This document shows positions 1 to 11,798 of a stretch of DNA of 64,000 bases, piece by piece. The notes under the pieces were generated by a model. It searched no databases and was not told the DNA's origin. It saw nothing but the letters and a program-made list of their open reading frames with translations. This DNA is from Brienomyrus brachyistius (taxonomy: Eukaryota; Chordata; Actinopteri; Osteoglossiformes; Mormyridae): positions 12,489,754 through 12,553,753 of the forward strand of contig NC_064555.1 in assembly GCF_023856365.1 (NCBI RefSeq), in the 5' to 3' direction. Position 1 is the stretch's first letter. Every line of letters starts with the position of its first letter. Position numbers and translations under genes: made by a program.

Positions 1-159
1 AGAGACCCTGTGACAGCAAAGGGGGGGCCATATGGAAAAAGTTGAAAACAGTTTGGTAAACAGTTCATATAACTGGATTCTTCTTAAGCTATTCTTCATT
101 CACCATAAATACCGCAATGGTTTAATGCTTTGAAGACAAGAATGAAAACAACTTGCTGG

Positions 160-415
160 CCGATTAACCCCCATAGCTGAATGGGTACCACTGTTATCTC
201 ACACCTGCATGGTTGTGGGTTTGAATCCCACTTTGCATCTGAGGAGCTTATATGTTCTCCTTCTGCTTCGTAGGTTTCCTCACGTTCAGTTTCTTCCAAG
301 TTCAAAGACATGCAATTAAGTGAATTGGTGTTTCTAAATCGCCCCTAATGTTTGTCCTGCACTCCCATCCGCGGTGTTAGCCTGCCGTGTGCCCTATGCT
401 ATCTGGGATAGGTTT
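160..415 (+). repeat. Old tRNA-derived SINE copy in tap2 intron 7
   Basis: The start resembles a tRNA promoter (GGGTTTGAATCCCAC is a B-box-like stretch near 220). It is followed by the fish SINE body seen elsewhere in the window (the 'gtaggtttcctcac', 'caaagacatgcaattaagtgaattgg' and 'gccctatgctatctgggatagg' parts). It is diverged and truncated. It lies downstream of the last visible tap2 exon; no tap2 exon is seen left of 453. Confidence 0.6.
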
Positions 416-452
416 AACATCTCTCACAGAACCAAATGGAGGGTTTATTTAC

Positions 453-3400
453 CTGTAGGGCAGGTTCGTCAGGGCGGGTAGGGTAGGAGAAGGTGAGGTT
501 GCGGAGCTGGACGTGTCCTCTCAGGGGGTCCGGCTGCAGGGTCCCGTCTGTGCTCACCTGGGGCTTCCTGTCCAGGTACTCAAACACCTTGCCGGCTGCA
601 CTCACCGAATTCAGCATGTCACCAAAGATGTAAATCAGCGTCTGATAAACAAGGTCGACACACTGATGTCAGTCTGATGCAGAGGAAATCAGCAAGCAAG
701 ATAGATATTAGCTCAGAGTATCCATCCTGGTTCTGCTCTTAGATATATTCTGCTCTTGTTAACAAACTAATAAAATTGTTTGCTATAGGCAAGTTCCTCA
801 ATCTGGAGTTCAGACCTACCCTGATGTTGCGTCCCAGGTCTGTCTGGTAGAGGATGAAGGACACCAGGTTTCCTGTGCTCATCTGGCCAGACTGGATGAA
901 CCTTCTACCATAATACAGTATGGCAACCTGCATGCCCAGCCCTGTCAGCTGAAAATACATTTATTGAATGCAATTGAAAATTAATGACAATATGCTACAA
1001 AGTATCGCTACTTTAAATCAGTGGAATGGTGACTTTTGTTTGAGTACAAGTCAGAAGTGACAGTCATGCCAAGTTGTGCTCCACAATCAGTACATCATTG
1101 ATGAATAGTTCATTTATTTCAAAAGCTTCTCATTCTCTGACTGTGTACTTGGTGAACTATGGTAATAAGGAAATTAATCATACCCTTCGTAGCAGCAGGT
1201 ATACGGCTCTGACAGTGTCCCTGCGCGTCTTCAGGCTGTGAGTGTCTGTCAGCTTGTCGCTATAGCGCGAGGCCTCTCTCTGCTCTGCACTGAAGCTCCT
1301 CACGGTCCTAATGCCCGCCACCGCCTCGCCCGCCGCATCGTTCGCTCTGGCTATGGAGTCCTGCACCTCCTTAGACAACCTCTGTAAGGCAAGTGAAACA
1401 TTAGTACAGTTTACATTATTGTACTGATTTGCCAATTATTTTGGCATTTTACAATGAGCACTAAAGGTTATAAAGAGAGAGGAGGTAAAAAACTTGGGAA
1501 TCATGTTTAGTATTGAGTTTGCGTTAATATAATATTGGAATAAGGTGAAACTGAGTCCAAATGCCTAGGAGTTAGTAACTGTACCTGGTAGTATGTGTCG
1601 TAGATGTTCTGCAGAAGGCCAGTGATCGGTGTTTCCATAAGCATGAGCACGGTCAGCTTCCAGGACAGGCTGGACATCAGAGACAGCATGCCCAGCGTCT
1701 TGATCAGGGTCCTCAGCAGGACGTTGACGTTCAGGGCCACCGTGCGTGCCATCAGATTGGTGTCCATGGACAGCCTGGATGTGATGTCCCCTGTTGGGGA
1801 ATAATCATGCACCACAATATTGTATCAAAATAGATAATTTGGTTTTGCTGTTTTTATTGCTATTTTGATTACCACACAACTTTGCCTACTTAGGATATTT
1901 CAATAAGTCAATGTGCAGCCAGACTATGGTTTAAGATGTTTATTCAATTAATTTGTGTGCTTTTCATATCTAATCACATGTAAATACATTCAGCATTGCT
2001 ACAGATCATTCACTTGCTACAGAGGTACATATCTGTCCTCACAACAAACTACATTAAAACCTGCACAGTCATATGTAACACAGCATGCTCTGTTATGGTA
2101 TGGAAGTTACCAGTTTTAGTTGTTTCGAAGAAGCCAATCTCCTGGCGCACCAGGGAACCGAAGAGTTTGACTTTCATTCTGCTGGTGAAGCTATTGATGG
2201 CGCACATGAAGAGGCCCCCACGGCAGCCTGAGGAGAGCGAGCTGAGGGACGGCAAAGGGAAAGTCGGTTACAGTCCAGTTCCAGTGGTGATTTAATTTAA
2301 ATATCAGTGATCAGGACAGAACCAGGGTTTAACTTCCAGTTTTCCCCGATTAGTTATTTAAATAATTTGCAAATCTGTGCTCTTTTGGTAGGAACAACTG
2401 ACTTCTAACCACTTATTCAGTACATGCAAGATGTTGCATGAAGAATTATATTCCATTCATCCATCCATCCATCACCATAACCACTTAATCCCAACTGGGG
2501 TCACAGGGGGATCAGAGCCTATCCTGGGAACCAACACACCGCACCAATTATGGGGCCAACTTAAAGTCACCAATTAACCTATCGTGCACATTTTTGGACT
2601 GGGGGAGGACCCGGAGCCCCTGGTGTAAACCCACATGAACAGAAAGGTCGTACACCTGACCTGGGATCAAACCCAGGACCTTACTGTGAGGCAGCAGCAC
2701 TAACCACTGCGCCACCCTGCCGCCCTTAACAATAGTTGGCTGAGAGACTTTGCCAATGGACTCTTGAGCAAGACCCTTAACCCAAACTGCTCCAGGAACT
2801 AGTTGGCCTTTCTGTCTCAATTGTTCATCGCTTTGTATTAAAGTGTCTGCTACATGAATGTAGGGTTAATGGTATGTTCTGCTTTTCTTTAAGTCCTTTC
2901 TTTTCAGGCACATGAGTGGGGGGAGGGGGGTTGACTGGGCACCTGCCCCTTTTTCTCAAATTATTTCAAGCGCCCCTCTTTTTTTAACCTTTGAGCACTA
3001 GCCTCTACAAAAGTCTCTGTGTTTCCTTTAGTGATGAAACATGGTTTATAATTTATTACTTGAAAATATCTATCAGCTAATAAAAATAAATGTGGATTTG
3101 CAGAAATGTACCTCTACAGTCTCTGGCTGCACTGTAAGCTCAGGCGCTTATTACAGTAGCTGTGACGCTGCTGTGTGTAAGTTACTAACCTGCCGATTGA
3201 GAAAAGTCCCATGAAGAATATCGCTGTCAGGAAGTCGTGCCAGTGATACTGAGCTCCAAGGATGTCAATTACCTTCCCAGTGTAATAGGGAATAAACATT
3301 TCACCTGGAACAAATACGAAAACGTAAAATCAGACGAGTTCCGCATGAGTGTGCATGGCCTCATAAATGTATCAATCGGGTTAATGTAGACTTACACAGA

Positions 3401-3918
3401 ACAGCCAGGGAGAGGAAGACGAAGGCAACCAGAAGAAGCAGGTAGTCAGGTTTACAGAAGCTGATCACTCTCATGAATAACACACGTGCTTTCTGCTTTT
3501 TATCTTTTCCATTGTCTTCCCCGTTAGTGTCAGGGAACGCGACCTCCCAACACATACAGGCAGCAGCGGCTGCTATGGAGGTTAAAAATGTGAATCCCGG
3601 ACTGCCGAGGGGGCCGATCCCCGTTTCCAGCGGACCACCGAACGCCGTTAACCGGCCGCTCTCATACACCGAGCCGAGGAAACAGTGAACCGCCGCCCAG
3701 CGCCTCATCACCGGTCTGGAGGTCTGATCTACGGCGGGGAGCCACAGGCTGCAGATCAGCCCCCATCTGATCGCAGCCGCAGACCACAGAAACGCCAGCA
3801 GTACTGCGACATCGTTACTGCCAAACAAAGGGAGCAACGGAGCAGCTCCACAGCCCAGAAGGTAAAATAAAGCTGCGTCAAAGCAGACTGCGGCTGTGTA
3901 TGAAACAGCGGTATGCAT
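453..3918 (-). CDS. tap2: TAP2, peptide transporter subunit 2 (5' part; ATPase domain off the left edge)
   Basis: Half of the ER-membrane ABC transporter that pumps proteasome-made peptides to MHC class I. Coding exons on the minus strand: 3918-3396, 3304-3190, 2241-2111, 1790-1585, 1381-1184, 948-820, 641-453. All have GT/AG borders and compatible phases, giving 497 codons without a stop. The start is the first ATG of an in-frame exon in a fair Kozak context (CACCATGC). The N-terminal ~140 residues form hydrophobic TMD0-like segments. Exon 2 carries the MFIPYYTGK motif, matching IPFFTGR in mammalian TAP2. Exon 3 has RQEIGFFETTKTG and exon 5 has AGIRTVRSF, both typical TAP/ABCB coupling-helix blocks. 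The last visible exon ends in FSYPTRPD, the A-loop at the start of the nucleotide-binding domain. Walker A, signature and Walker B must lie left of position 1. It is the first of three minus-strand pathway genes here. Confidence 0.95.
2452..2728 (-). repeat. SINE copy in tap2 intron 2
   Basis: It begins with (CCAT)n at the left and ends at a GCGCCACCCTGCCGCCC head at the right. It therefore reads on the minus strand as tRNA-like head, body and (ATGG)n tail. It is more diverged than the younger SINE copies in the window. A second SINE tail-like piece follows at about 2750-2860. Confidence 0.65.
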
Positions 3919-3951
3919 GGTGCGCTTTTGGAAGAACCAGACTCATAAGAC

Positions 3952-4273
3952 CTGTACGAAATAGAAGGAGAAAATACTTTCAGTAAGCTCACATGGCAAC
4001 GTTCATTTAAATGCTGAGTTACTATAGCTATTAATAAGGAAAAAAATAACTTAATAAATGTACTATTTTGTTTCCGTAAACATTGTCATTAAAATGAGTT
4101 AAACTTTACTTTTAATTTAGACTTCATGGTCTCCCTTGTTAAGGAAATCACCATACCACACGAAACCATCCCATACAACACATTTCTTACTAGAATTTTT
4201 TATGCTAATATTTTAAGTGTGTTTTAATGCCGTTGTTTTATTTATATTTGGGAGGTGTGAATGTGATGCTTAC
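3952..4273 (-). other. tap2: Probable intron in the tap2 5' UTR
   Basis: On the minus strand GAGAACAG|GTAAGCAT (donor at 4273) and a pyrimidine-rich stretch ending TTCGTACAG|G (acceptor ending 3952) flank this interval. The acceptor lies 33 bp upstream of the tap2 ATG. The first exon would be non-coding and end at 4274. This is inferred from splice consensus only. Confidence 0.5.
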
Positions 4274-4316
4274 CTGTTCTCGGTCCGCAAATACAATGCA
4301 TGAAAACGGTTCTTTT

Positions 4317-4330
4317 ACTTTCGATTTCGT
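4317..4330. promoter_or_regulatory. ISRE-like element upstream of tap2
   Basis: ACTTTCGATTTCGT contains a perfect TTTCNNTTTC core, the interferon-stimulated response element consensus bound by IRF/ISGF3. It sits about 45 bp upstream of the inferred non-coding exon end and 400 bp upstream of the tap2 ATG. A GAAAATT stretch follows. Interferon induction of tap2 is established in vertebrates; use of this site is inference. Confidence 0.6.
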
Positions 4331-5207
4331 TCTGAAAATTACCCTTTGCGAATTGAAGTCAAATTGAAACTTTGACTTACGTATCGCGGTCTCCTAATGA
4401 ACTATTCTTCTATTATTTATTTATTTATTTTTACCTGTAACTATATTTGTAATTCTTTCTTTGCATGAAAAGTAAACCCGGCCAGATGCTGGTATCCGTT
4501 TACTGCATAAATTCTGCAATCGTACATAAAGTTCGTCCACAGTGTGGCGCTTTGCATTCAGATCAGTATTGACTAATTTATATTACACATTAAATGCAAT
4601 TTCCTATATTTAGCTTAGTTATGTCAATTTTGATTATTAATAATGGCTATTATTATTGTTCTTAACAACAACAATAATAATAATAAATTATATAATAATA
4701 ACGAGGTTTCCAGGATATTTCACGGATATTTTTTGTTTTATTAGCTTTCATCACAGTGGGTCTCACAGCTGTAGGACAGGATGTTTTGTGTGTGGTGTTT
4801 ACATGTTCTTACCATGTTCTTACCATATTGCACAGCTGTCCCCTGAGGTATCCTGGTTTCTTCCTTCAGCCCAAAAGCAAACAGTTATGCTAACTGGTGT
4901 ATCAGAGTGTGTGTGTGTGCGTGTACCCTCTGATGGACTGGCATCCAATCGAGGATGCCCACTCCCTCGTGCCCTTTGTTTCCTGGGATAGGCTACTGGT
5001 TCAGTGTCACCCTTTACCGGATAAGCCTTTGCTGGGTGCATGATTTCTCCATTATTCCATCCCTCTTAGAAATATACCTGGTATGTCAAAGTAGATGTTA
5101 AATCCCTAAACATTCCATTCCTCATATGTCCAAATGGTGTTTGTTGCAGTTTCAATTTGATACAAATCTAAAATGAAAAATTAAAGCAATTTTGATGTAC
5201 AAGAATA
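4331..5207. other. tap2-psmb9a intergenic region with a truncated SINE
   Basis: AT-rich sequence without a convincing gene. At about 4850-5040 a truncated plus-strand SINE can be recognised (the 'tggactggcatccaatcgag' and 'cctcgtgccctttgtttcctgg' parts match the body of the other SINE copies), with a short GT run inside. The rest shows nothing recognisable. Confidence 0.5.
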
Positions 5208-5213
5208 TTTATT
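5208..5213 (-). terminator. psmb9a: psmb9a polyadenylation signal
   Basis: TTTATT on the plus strand is AATAAA on the coding strand, about 185 bp past the psmb9a stop codon. It is the first canonical signal after the stop. Confidence 0.55.
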
Positions 5214-5397
5214 GTTTAAAATCAGCAGTTTTTTGTATTTCACTTCAAGGAACACTGCATATAACTGCCTACCAGTGAAGCTGGTTCATGTACACATGGA
5301 AGCTGTTGGCCACTGTGTTCGTCGACATCTCTTATTGCATAGTTAGAGTAAAATAACCACACTCGGTCTCCGTAAGGAAATCAGTATCTTTTTGACC

Positions 5398-5907
5398 TCA
5401 ATTGTCAAAAAAAGTGGGCAGCTCATTTCCCAGAATGCACTTCTCCTCTGTTCCCTTCTTGTCGATAGTTACGATGTAGGCCACACCTCCACTGGAGCCA
5501 TCTCTGCTCATGGCTAAAGACAGAGCTGGGGACAGGAGACAAATGGATAAAACTACTGTACTGTGCTGCTTACAGGGCATTATAACAGTATTATGTTTTT
5601 GTGATTGTAAAAGCAAAAAATCAAGATAATGTACAGGTCAACCAGTATAGAATTAAATACACACACGCATGCACAGGTTTGTGGGGACTCTCCATTCATT
5701 TATATGGGGAAAATTCTCATCCCAGCATCATGACCTTGACACCTACCCAGCCCTAACCTTAACCATAAGTAACCAAACAAAATATGAAATTTTTACATTC
5801 ACATACCTGAAAAATGATCCCCATAACATAAAAATATCAGGTTTTTATTACATTGTGGGAGACATTTGGTCCACACAATGTCATATAAACCTAGTCCACA
5901 GACACAG

Positions 5908-5954
<47 letters not shown>

Positions 5955-8231
5955 CACTCTCCATGACCACTTTATTAGGTACACCTAGCTAGCAGGTAGG
6001 ATGCACTTTTGCCTCCAGTACTGCTTTACAGTTGGACAAGCTGTGTGTTCATAGAAGCTTTTCTGTACACCACTGTTATAATGAACTAGCCACTGTTTGT
6101 ACAGTAAGCATGCAAGCACTAATAAAAATATATAAAAAGAAAAGCTGGAAACAATGTCTGTAGTATGACAAATACAAGAACTTGGATAAAACTAACTGAA
6201 CTGAGAGGAAAGAGAGGATGATGGGAGCTACTCACTGTTGACGACAAATTCCTGGCACTGCCTGCGGCTCATGCCTGCTCGGTACTCAGCATCAACGAAG
6301 CCGTAGATGTAAGAGCTGCCGGAGCCGCCCACTGCGAAGGGCTGTCTGCACAGGAGGCCATCCAGGGTCACAAACACCTGGGAGAAGGAGCCTCCACTGT
6401 CAGTACTCCACTGGCTGCATGGCAGTGGTCAGTGTGAGTACTGCAGTGCAAGAACTACTGGGATAAAAATATATGTGTATGTCTATGTCTGTTTATGTCT
6501 ATGTGTATGTCTATGTCTGTTTATGTTTATGTGTATTCACAGTACTGTACAAAACTCTTAGGCAAAAAAATGTTTAAAGTTAGTTATCTTGACAGAAAAT
6601 GTACATTTTCTCAGAAAAAAACAACTTAACATTAGAATATATGCAAATCCATCCATCCATCCTTAATTTTTCCGTAACCAATTGCCTTATTCAGGGCCGT
6701 GGGGGGTCAAAACTCTATAACCCAGGGGTCACCAACTTTTTTGAAACTGAGAGCTACTTCACAGGTACTGAGCCATACAAAGGGCTACCATTTTGAAACA
6801 CGCTCCTAAACTTATCTAAACTTCATGTATAATAGACATGTTTTAAATGCATTTTTTTATATATTGTCATTTTCAAATCCATATAAATGCAAATGTGATT
6901 AAAGAAGAATAGTAACAGGATAAAATTACATTTTAGATGCTGCTCACTGGTGAGTTGTGCTATTTTTAGAACAGGTCTGCGGGCGACTCCTGTGGTCCTT
7001 GGGGGCGTCCTGGTGCCGGTGGGCACCATGTTGGTGACCTCTGCTATAACCAAAGGCAGGGGACAACCCAGGTTGGGGTGCCAACCCATCACAGATATGC
7101 AAATTGAGAGTAACAATAAAAACTAACATGGATTTCTGTTCTCCAAAAAGTTACTCATATCTTGTTGGATGAAACTTTTACTCAGGAAACTATGCAGCCC
7201 CTTAGGAAACTAACTGTTGCACTATTTTACTGTAAATGTTATGTTATTTATTCTATTATCTATTTTATCACTATTACTAGGTGTGATTCTTGCACTAGGA
7301 GGACCTACTACCTCATTTTGTTATTCATGCGCACAACGACAAAAAGGTGACTTTGTCTGAGATATCCATCCATCCATCCATCTATCCAACCATTTTCCAA
7401 ACCGCTTATCCTACTGGGTCGCAGGGGGTCCGGAGCCTATCCTGGAAGCAATGGGCACGAGGCAGGGAACAACCCAGGATGGGGGGCCAGCCCATCACAG
7501 GGCACACTCACACACCATTCACTCACACGTGCACACCTACAGGCAATTTAGCAAGTCCAATTAGCCTCAGCATGTCTTTGGACTGTGGGGGGAAACCGGA
7601 GCACCCGGAGGAAACCCCACGACGACATGGGGAGAACATGCAAACTCCACACACATGTGACCCAGGCGGAGACTCGAACCCGGGTCCCAGAGGTGTGAGG
7701 CAACAGTGCTAACCACTGCATCACCATGAGATATAAGTCTATGTAAATAAAGGACATCATTTAATAAGAAATCTCATCAAACTACCACAGCAGCTAAATG
7801 ACTTTTTCTCTTTTTCCCTTACTGACCTGCCCCCCCGCCCGCCTGTCCCAGCCGGCCACAATGAGATGAGCGGACAGTTCCTCCTTGTACTTGTATGAGA
7901 TGTTCTTCACCAGAGTCGCTGCTGAGCGGACCAGGGGCTCCTCCCCTATTTCTATGCTGAAATACACAGAGAAAATATCTTATTGGCACCTGGCTACTGA
8001 ACAAGCAGGTCACACCACAAGTATGGATGCTAAGGTACCTGTGCACATCCAGCTGGTAGTTGACAACCTCTGCAATGGTCTGAGCATCAGCAGCAGAACC
8101 AGACAAAGCGCAGTAGATTTTGTCATGGAGGGGGGAGAGTTTGTTCATCACCCGATTCACCACAGACTCCCTAATGTAAATACAGATGGTGCATGAAGAA
8201 CCACTGAAGTGACAGAGATGGACAAAGAGAA

Positions 8232-8274
<43 letters not shown>

Positions 8275-8692
8275 GAGAGAGACATACCCGGCAGAAACGC
8301 GGGAATCTGATCCCAGCACCACTCCACCATCAAACTCGATGGCTATGATAGTGGTCTGGAAAAAACGGGGGAAACATGACTGGTGCAATATGATGCTAAA
8401 AATGAAGCTAAGATTCTCACACAATATACTGTAAACACTGATAACCAAAGACTGGTTAAATGTACATGCATATTAAAATATGCAAATAATGTAATTAAGT
8501 AAAGTTTTCTTTGAAAATAAGTACTGCACGAACCATCATTGTCATCTTTTTTTCTAGACGTCATGGTATAAAGACGTTCAGAATTTTAATATTTCTTTAA
8601 AAACTCTGTATATAATGTAGTCGGCCTACTGTACTTACCCCTGTTTTGACTTCCTCGGAAAGCCAGGAAGGCTCAGGCGATTCCTCCAGCAT
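5398..8692 (-). CDS. psmb9a: Proteasome subunit beta 9 (beta1i, LMP2)
   Basis: Interferon-inducible catalytic beta1 subunit of the immunoproteasome; it replaces PSMB6 and favours cleavage after hydrophobic residues. Exons (minus): 8692-8639, 8355-8288, 8170-8039, 7956-7827, 6377-6236, 5525-5398, giving 217 aa in one frame. A short propeptide (18 residues, ending KTG) precedes the catalytic Thr1 of [11 protein letters not shown]; exon 1 ends exactly at that junction. Asp17 (GSDSRVSAG) and Lys33 are present. Val20 and Leu45 ([12 protein letters not shown]) are the beta1i-type S1-pocket residues, in place of the Arg45 of constitutive beta1. The NELPTFFD ending is typical of PSMB9. An alternative upstream start at 8845 is not supported because the family propeptide begins MLEE. 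Introns 2, 4 and 5 hold a GA repeat, a hAT MITE, SINEs and a CA repeat. Confidence 0.97.
5677..5950 (+). repeat. psmb9a: Dispersed fish repeat with CA-repeat end (psmb9a intron 5)
   Basis: This starts GTTTGTGGGGACTCTCCATTC and ends in a (CA)n run at about 5909-5950. Two further copies of the same family occur in psmb13a intron 6: one on the plus strand (16353-16634) and one on the minus strand (about 16935-17130). The class of the element is not determined. Confidence 0.6.
6649..7104 (-). repeat. psmb9a: SINE split by a hAT MITE (psmb9a intron 4)
   Basis: A (CCAT)n start and the 'tcagggccgtggggggtc' body lie left of 6722. The 'ggggacaacccaggttggggtgcc' body lies right of 7051. Together they form one diverged SINE read on the minus strand. 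The MITE at 6723-7043 interrupts it. Confidence 0.65.
6723..7043. mobile_element. Non-autonomous hAT element (MITE), 321 bp
   Basis: The ends are inverted repeats CAGGGGTCACCAAC... and ...GTTGGTGACCTCTG, of the CAGNGGTC type seen in Charlie-like hAT elements. It is flanked by a perfect 8-bp duplication CTATAACC (6715-6722 and 7044-7051), the size expected for hAT. No transposase frame is present. It lies inside an older SINE in psmb9a intron 4. Confidence 0.85.
7366..7727 (-). mobile_element. psmb9a: Full-length tRNA-derived SINE (psmb9a intron 4)
   Basis: Read on the minus strand it has a head ending in GTGGTTAGCACTGTTGCC (A-box region), a B-box-like GGGTTCGAGTCTCC, a unique body and an (ATGG)n tail. 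The flanking direct repeat GAGATAT is at 7359-7365 and 7728-7734. It belongs to the young family that recurs through the window. Confidence 0.85.
8232..8281. repeat. psmb9a: (GA)n microsatellite in psmb9a intron 2
   Basis: A near-perfect GA run of about 45 bp, interrupted by GGG once. It starts only about 10 bp from the psmb9a exon 2 donor. Confidence 0.9.
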
Positions 8693-9043
8693 ATTTTTTC
8701 GATTATTTAGTTTTGCCGATCTTAGATACGCTATCCTTGTAATTACTCTTTTTATATTAACTACAACTAGTTTTTCCCAGTACGCTAATTTACTTTTCAG
8801 GATAACACGTATTTCAATCTCCAATCCGCGGCAGGCTAATTCCACACGGCCGTCAGCGAGCAGTTTGTTACTGGGCGAAACCCCGATTATTTCGATAATA
8901 AAAGACTTTCGTTATTTAAAGACGCTGCAGTATTGAAAGTGCAAGCAACCGTTGTTGTACAGTTTAAAACAAAAATATCTTTATCACTGATATTTAATTA
9001 CAGCTAAACTATTTTCAAGATACGTTCTTCCATTTTTTCAAAT

Positions 9044-9060
9044 GAAATTGAAAACGAAAC
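9044..9060. promoter_or_regulatory. ISRE-like element upstream of psmb9a
   Basis: GAAATTGAAAACGAAAC contains GAAANNGAAA plus a third GAAA, a strong IRF/ISGF3-type match, about 350 bp upstream of the psmb9a ATG. Further GAAA motifs (GCGAAACCCCG near 8875) lie closer to the gene. PSMB9 is interferon-induced in vertebrates; use of this particular site is inferred. Confidence 0.6.
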
Positions 9061-9218
9061 CTTATTTGTTAGATTATGCGAGGTGGGGCTTTTCGCAAAC
9101 CGTGATACGTCTGTTAGTGTAAATTATTCATATTTAGCGTGTTCTGTTGGAAGCACAATTACAAAGCTTAGGTAGGCCTATATTGTGTGACAATACCTTT
9201 GAATTTTAAAAAACGTGT

Positions 9219-10360
9219 ACAATTCCAAAAAAAGTTGGGACGTTGAGCACATTGTAAACAATAATAGAATGCAATGATATTGAAATCTCATAAACCCATG
9301 TTTTATTCGTAACAAAACATAAAAAATATATCAAATATTTAAGCTGAGAAAATGTACCATTTAAATTAAAAAATACGGTAATTTTGAATGCCATGGCAGC
9401 AACACGTCTCAAAAAAGTTTGGACAAGGCCATGTTTACCACTGTGTGGCATTCTCTCTTCTTTGAACAACAGTCTGTAAACGTCTGGGGACTGAGGAGAT
9501 AAGTTGCTCGAGTTTTTGGGAGAGGAATGTTGTCCCATTGTTGTCTCATACAGGATTCTATTTGCTCAATTATCCTAGGTCTTCTGTGTTGTATTTTTTT
9601 GATGTGCCAAATGTTCTGTGGGTAAAAGATCTGGACCACTGGCAGGCCAGTTCAGTACCCCGGACCGTTCTTCTATGAATCCATTATGTTGTGATTGATG
9701 CAGTGTGTGGTTTGGCATTGTCATGGAAAATGCAAGGTCTTCTCTGAAAGAAATGCCATCTGGATGGGAGCACATGTTGCTCTAGAAGCTGGATGTACCT
9801 TTCAGCATTAATGGTGCCTTTCCAGATACGCAAGCCCAAATATCACGGGCATCCAGGTTTTTTGGCCTTTTCCTTTATGCACAGAGATTTCTCCACATTC
9901 TCTGAATCTTTTATTATATTATGTACTGTAGATGATGATATTTTCAACCTCTTTTCAGTTTTATACTGAGGACATTTTCTGAAATTGTCTCACTATTTGT
10001 CAGTGCAGTATTAGGGGGATTGTGACCCTCTGCCCATCTTTACTTCAGAGAGACACTGCAACTCTAAGATGCTCTTTTTATACCCAGTCATGTTACTGAC
10101 CTGTTGCCAATTGACATAATTATTTGCAAATTGTTCCTCCAGCTGTTGAGTTTTTGTACCACTAACTTTTCCAGCCTCCTATTGCCCCCATCCAAACTTT
10201 TTTGAGACATGTTTCTGTCATGAAATTCAAAATGAATCAATATTTTTCATGAAATAGCAAAGTCTCAGTTTAAACATTTGATATGTTTTATATGTCCTGT
10301 TGTGAATAAAATATGAATTTATAAGATTTCTATATCATTGCATTCTGTTGTTATTTCTAA
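9219..10360. mobile_element. Non-autonomous DNA transposon between psmb9a and psmb12
   Basis: The ends are inverted copies of each other. AATAGAATGCAATGATATTG near 9261 pairs with TATATCATTGCATTCTGTTG near 10330, and similarity continues for about 90 bp on both sides. The TTCCAAAAAAAGTTGGGAC end is a widespread fish repeat. The middle holds no intact transposase. I cannot assign the superfamily with confidence. Confidence 0.6.
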
Positions 10361-11721
10361 ATTCACCCTCGACAGTTGATTGGTAGAGCAATAAATATAA
10401 TTGCTCGCTTCGTCAAAAAAATACATGTAATATTTTAGGCGTTTATTAATAAAGTTTGATCGCTTTGCATTAAGTGATTTATGGGTATTTTTTTTCCATG
10501 ATTGAACATCACCTCCTAATGATGCTGCAAAAGTTACCTGCACGCTGGCTTAACATGTAAACTCCACACACAGAGATGAGCATCCCACCCCGAATGTGTG
10601 CGCCGTAGAGGCTATTCATTCTGTCATTACGCTGTATTGCTTTTCATATGTTTACCATAAAGACAGGATCATCAGTGACATAATAAAATTATTGAATTAA
10701 TATAATTTTAGTTTTGAAATTCATTTTGAAACTATTTTTTTCTACATCTCATTATGTAGTAGTTATTTAAGGTAGAGGTAAGGAGAATGCACAGATCACA
10801 GCGCGTTGCCACACTCACCACACAACAAACTACCTCAGGGATGAGAACCTGAGTGCAGCCATGTGGCAGGTGATACCTCAGCACCACACTAGTCTGAATG
10901 GACCAGTGTGAGTTTTTTCCCAGTGGCTGGGGTGCCAATCCTGCCACCAACCCCCAAGTTATTCCCTGTGAGTTAGAGGACCTCTTTATAGGGCTGGATG
11001 TGGATTAACAGCATACCCAGGACAAAGCAATTGCAGGTTAAGGGCCCAACAGAGCAGAATCGCTCTGGGCATTCACAGGGTTTAAACCAGTAACCTTCCA
11101 TTTGCTGAAACAGATCCATAGCTTCAGAGGCACCATTAACTATTAAACAACAAGTTATTTAATAGTTGATTTAATTGATTTGGTGGTTAAACAAGCTATA
11201 TTTTGATGTTTCCATAAATGTTTTTATTTCAGAAATAAATATTTTGTGTCAATGAACATGTAGACAGAAATCTTGTTTAACCTTAATTGTGCTAGCATAT
11301 TTTCGTAACGCCTTTACAAACATGCCAGTAAACGTATAAAAGATCTTAGTGCTTTGAAATGTGCACCATTGACGATACAGTATTTATTAAGCAATCATAA
11401 TGTATCAAGTCTTGCTGACAGCCCAGAATGATCATTTGGGTAGTAAATTTTCACAGTATAGAGTATAGACAGACTGTTATACCCCATATAATTATTATAA
11501 TCACTATAAATGTGAATATTTTTGATGTATTTCAATTTACAATAAAAGGAAAGAGCAATAATTTACTCAATGTACTTTGGCAGTTTATTAAATATGATAC
11601 AGAGAGAACCATGTGTCTTACACAGTAAATGCTGAGAGGCAGAATAACTGTCAATAGATGTGTCAATGGTTTTCGAAGTTAAAAAACACCTACTGCCAAA
11701 ATATTTTTGTAAAAAACATTG
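10361..11721. other. psmb9a-psmb12 intergenic region, mostly unique
   Basis: AT-rich. About 10930-11130 resembles a decayed minus-strand SINE (CAGGGTTTAAACCAGTAACC is an inverted B-box region). TTTATT at 11722-11727 is the likely psmb12 poly(A) signal on the minus strand. No gene is seen. Confidence 0.45.
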
Positions 11722-11798
11722 TTTATTATTATAATGGTGTTTGTAGTTGAAGTCGGGTCCTTTCTTCTGTACTGGCTGCAGAGTATCCACTGGTCTTT

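Noticed and set aside
5799..5984. Cysteine/valine-rich and histidine/threonine-rich frames over CA/TG runs (also at 16440-16631, 17243-17431, 44518-45054)
   Set aside because: Simple-repeat translations.
8690..8845. Upstream ATG extending the psmb9a first exon by 51 codons
   Set aside because: The extension has no similarity to the short PSMB9 propeptide, which begins at MLEE (8692).
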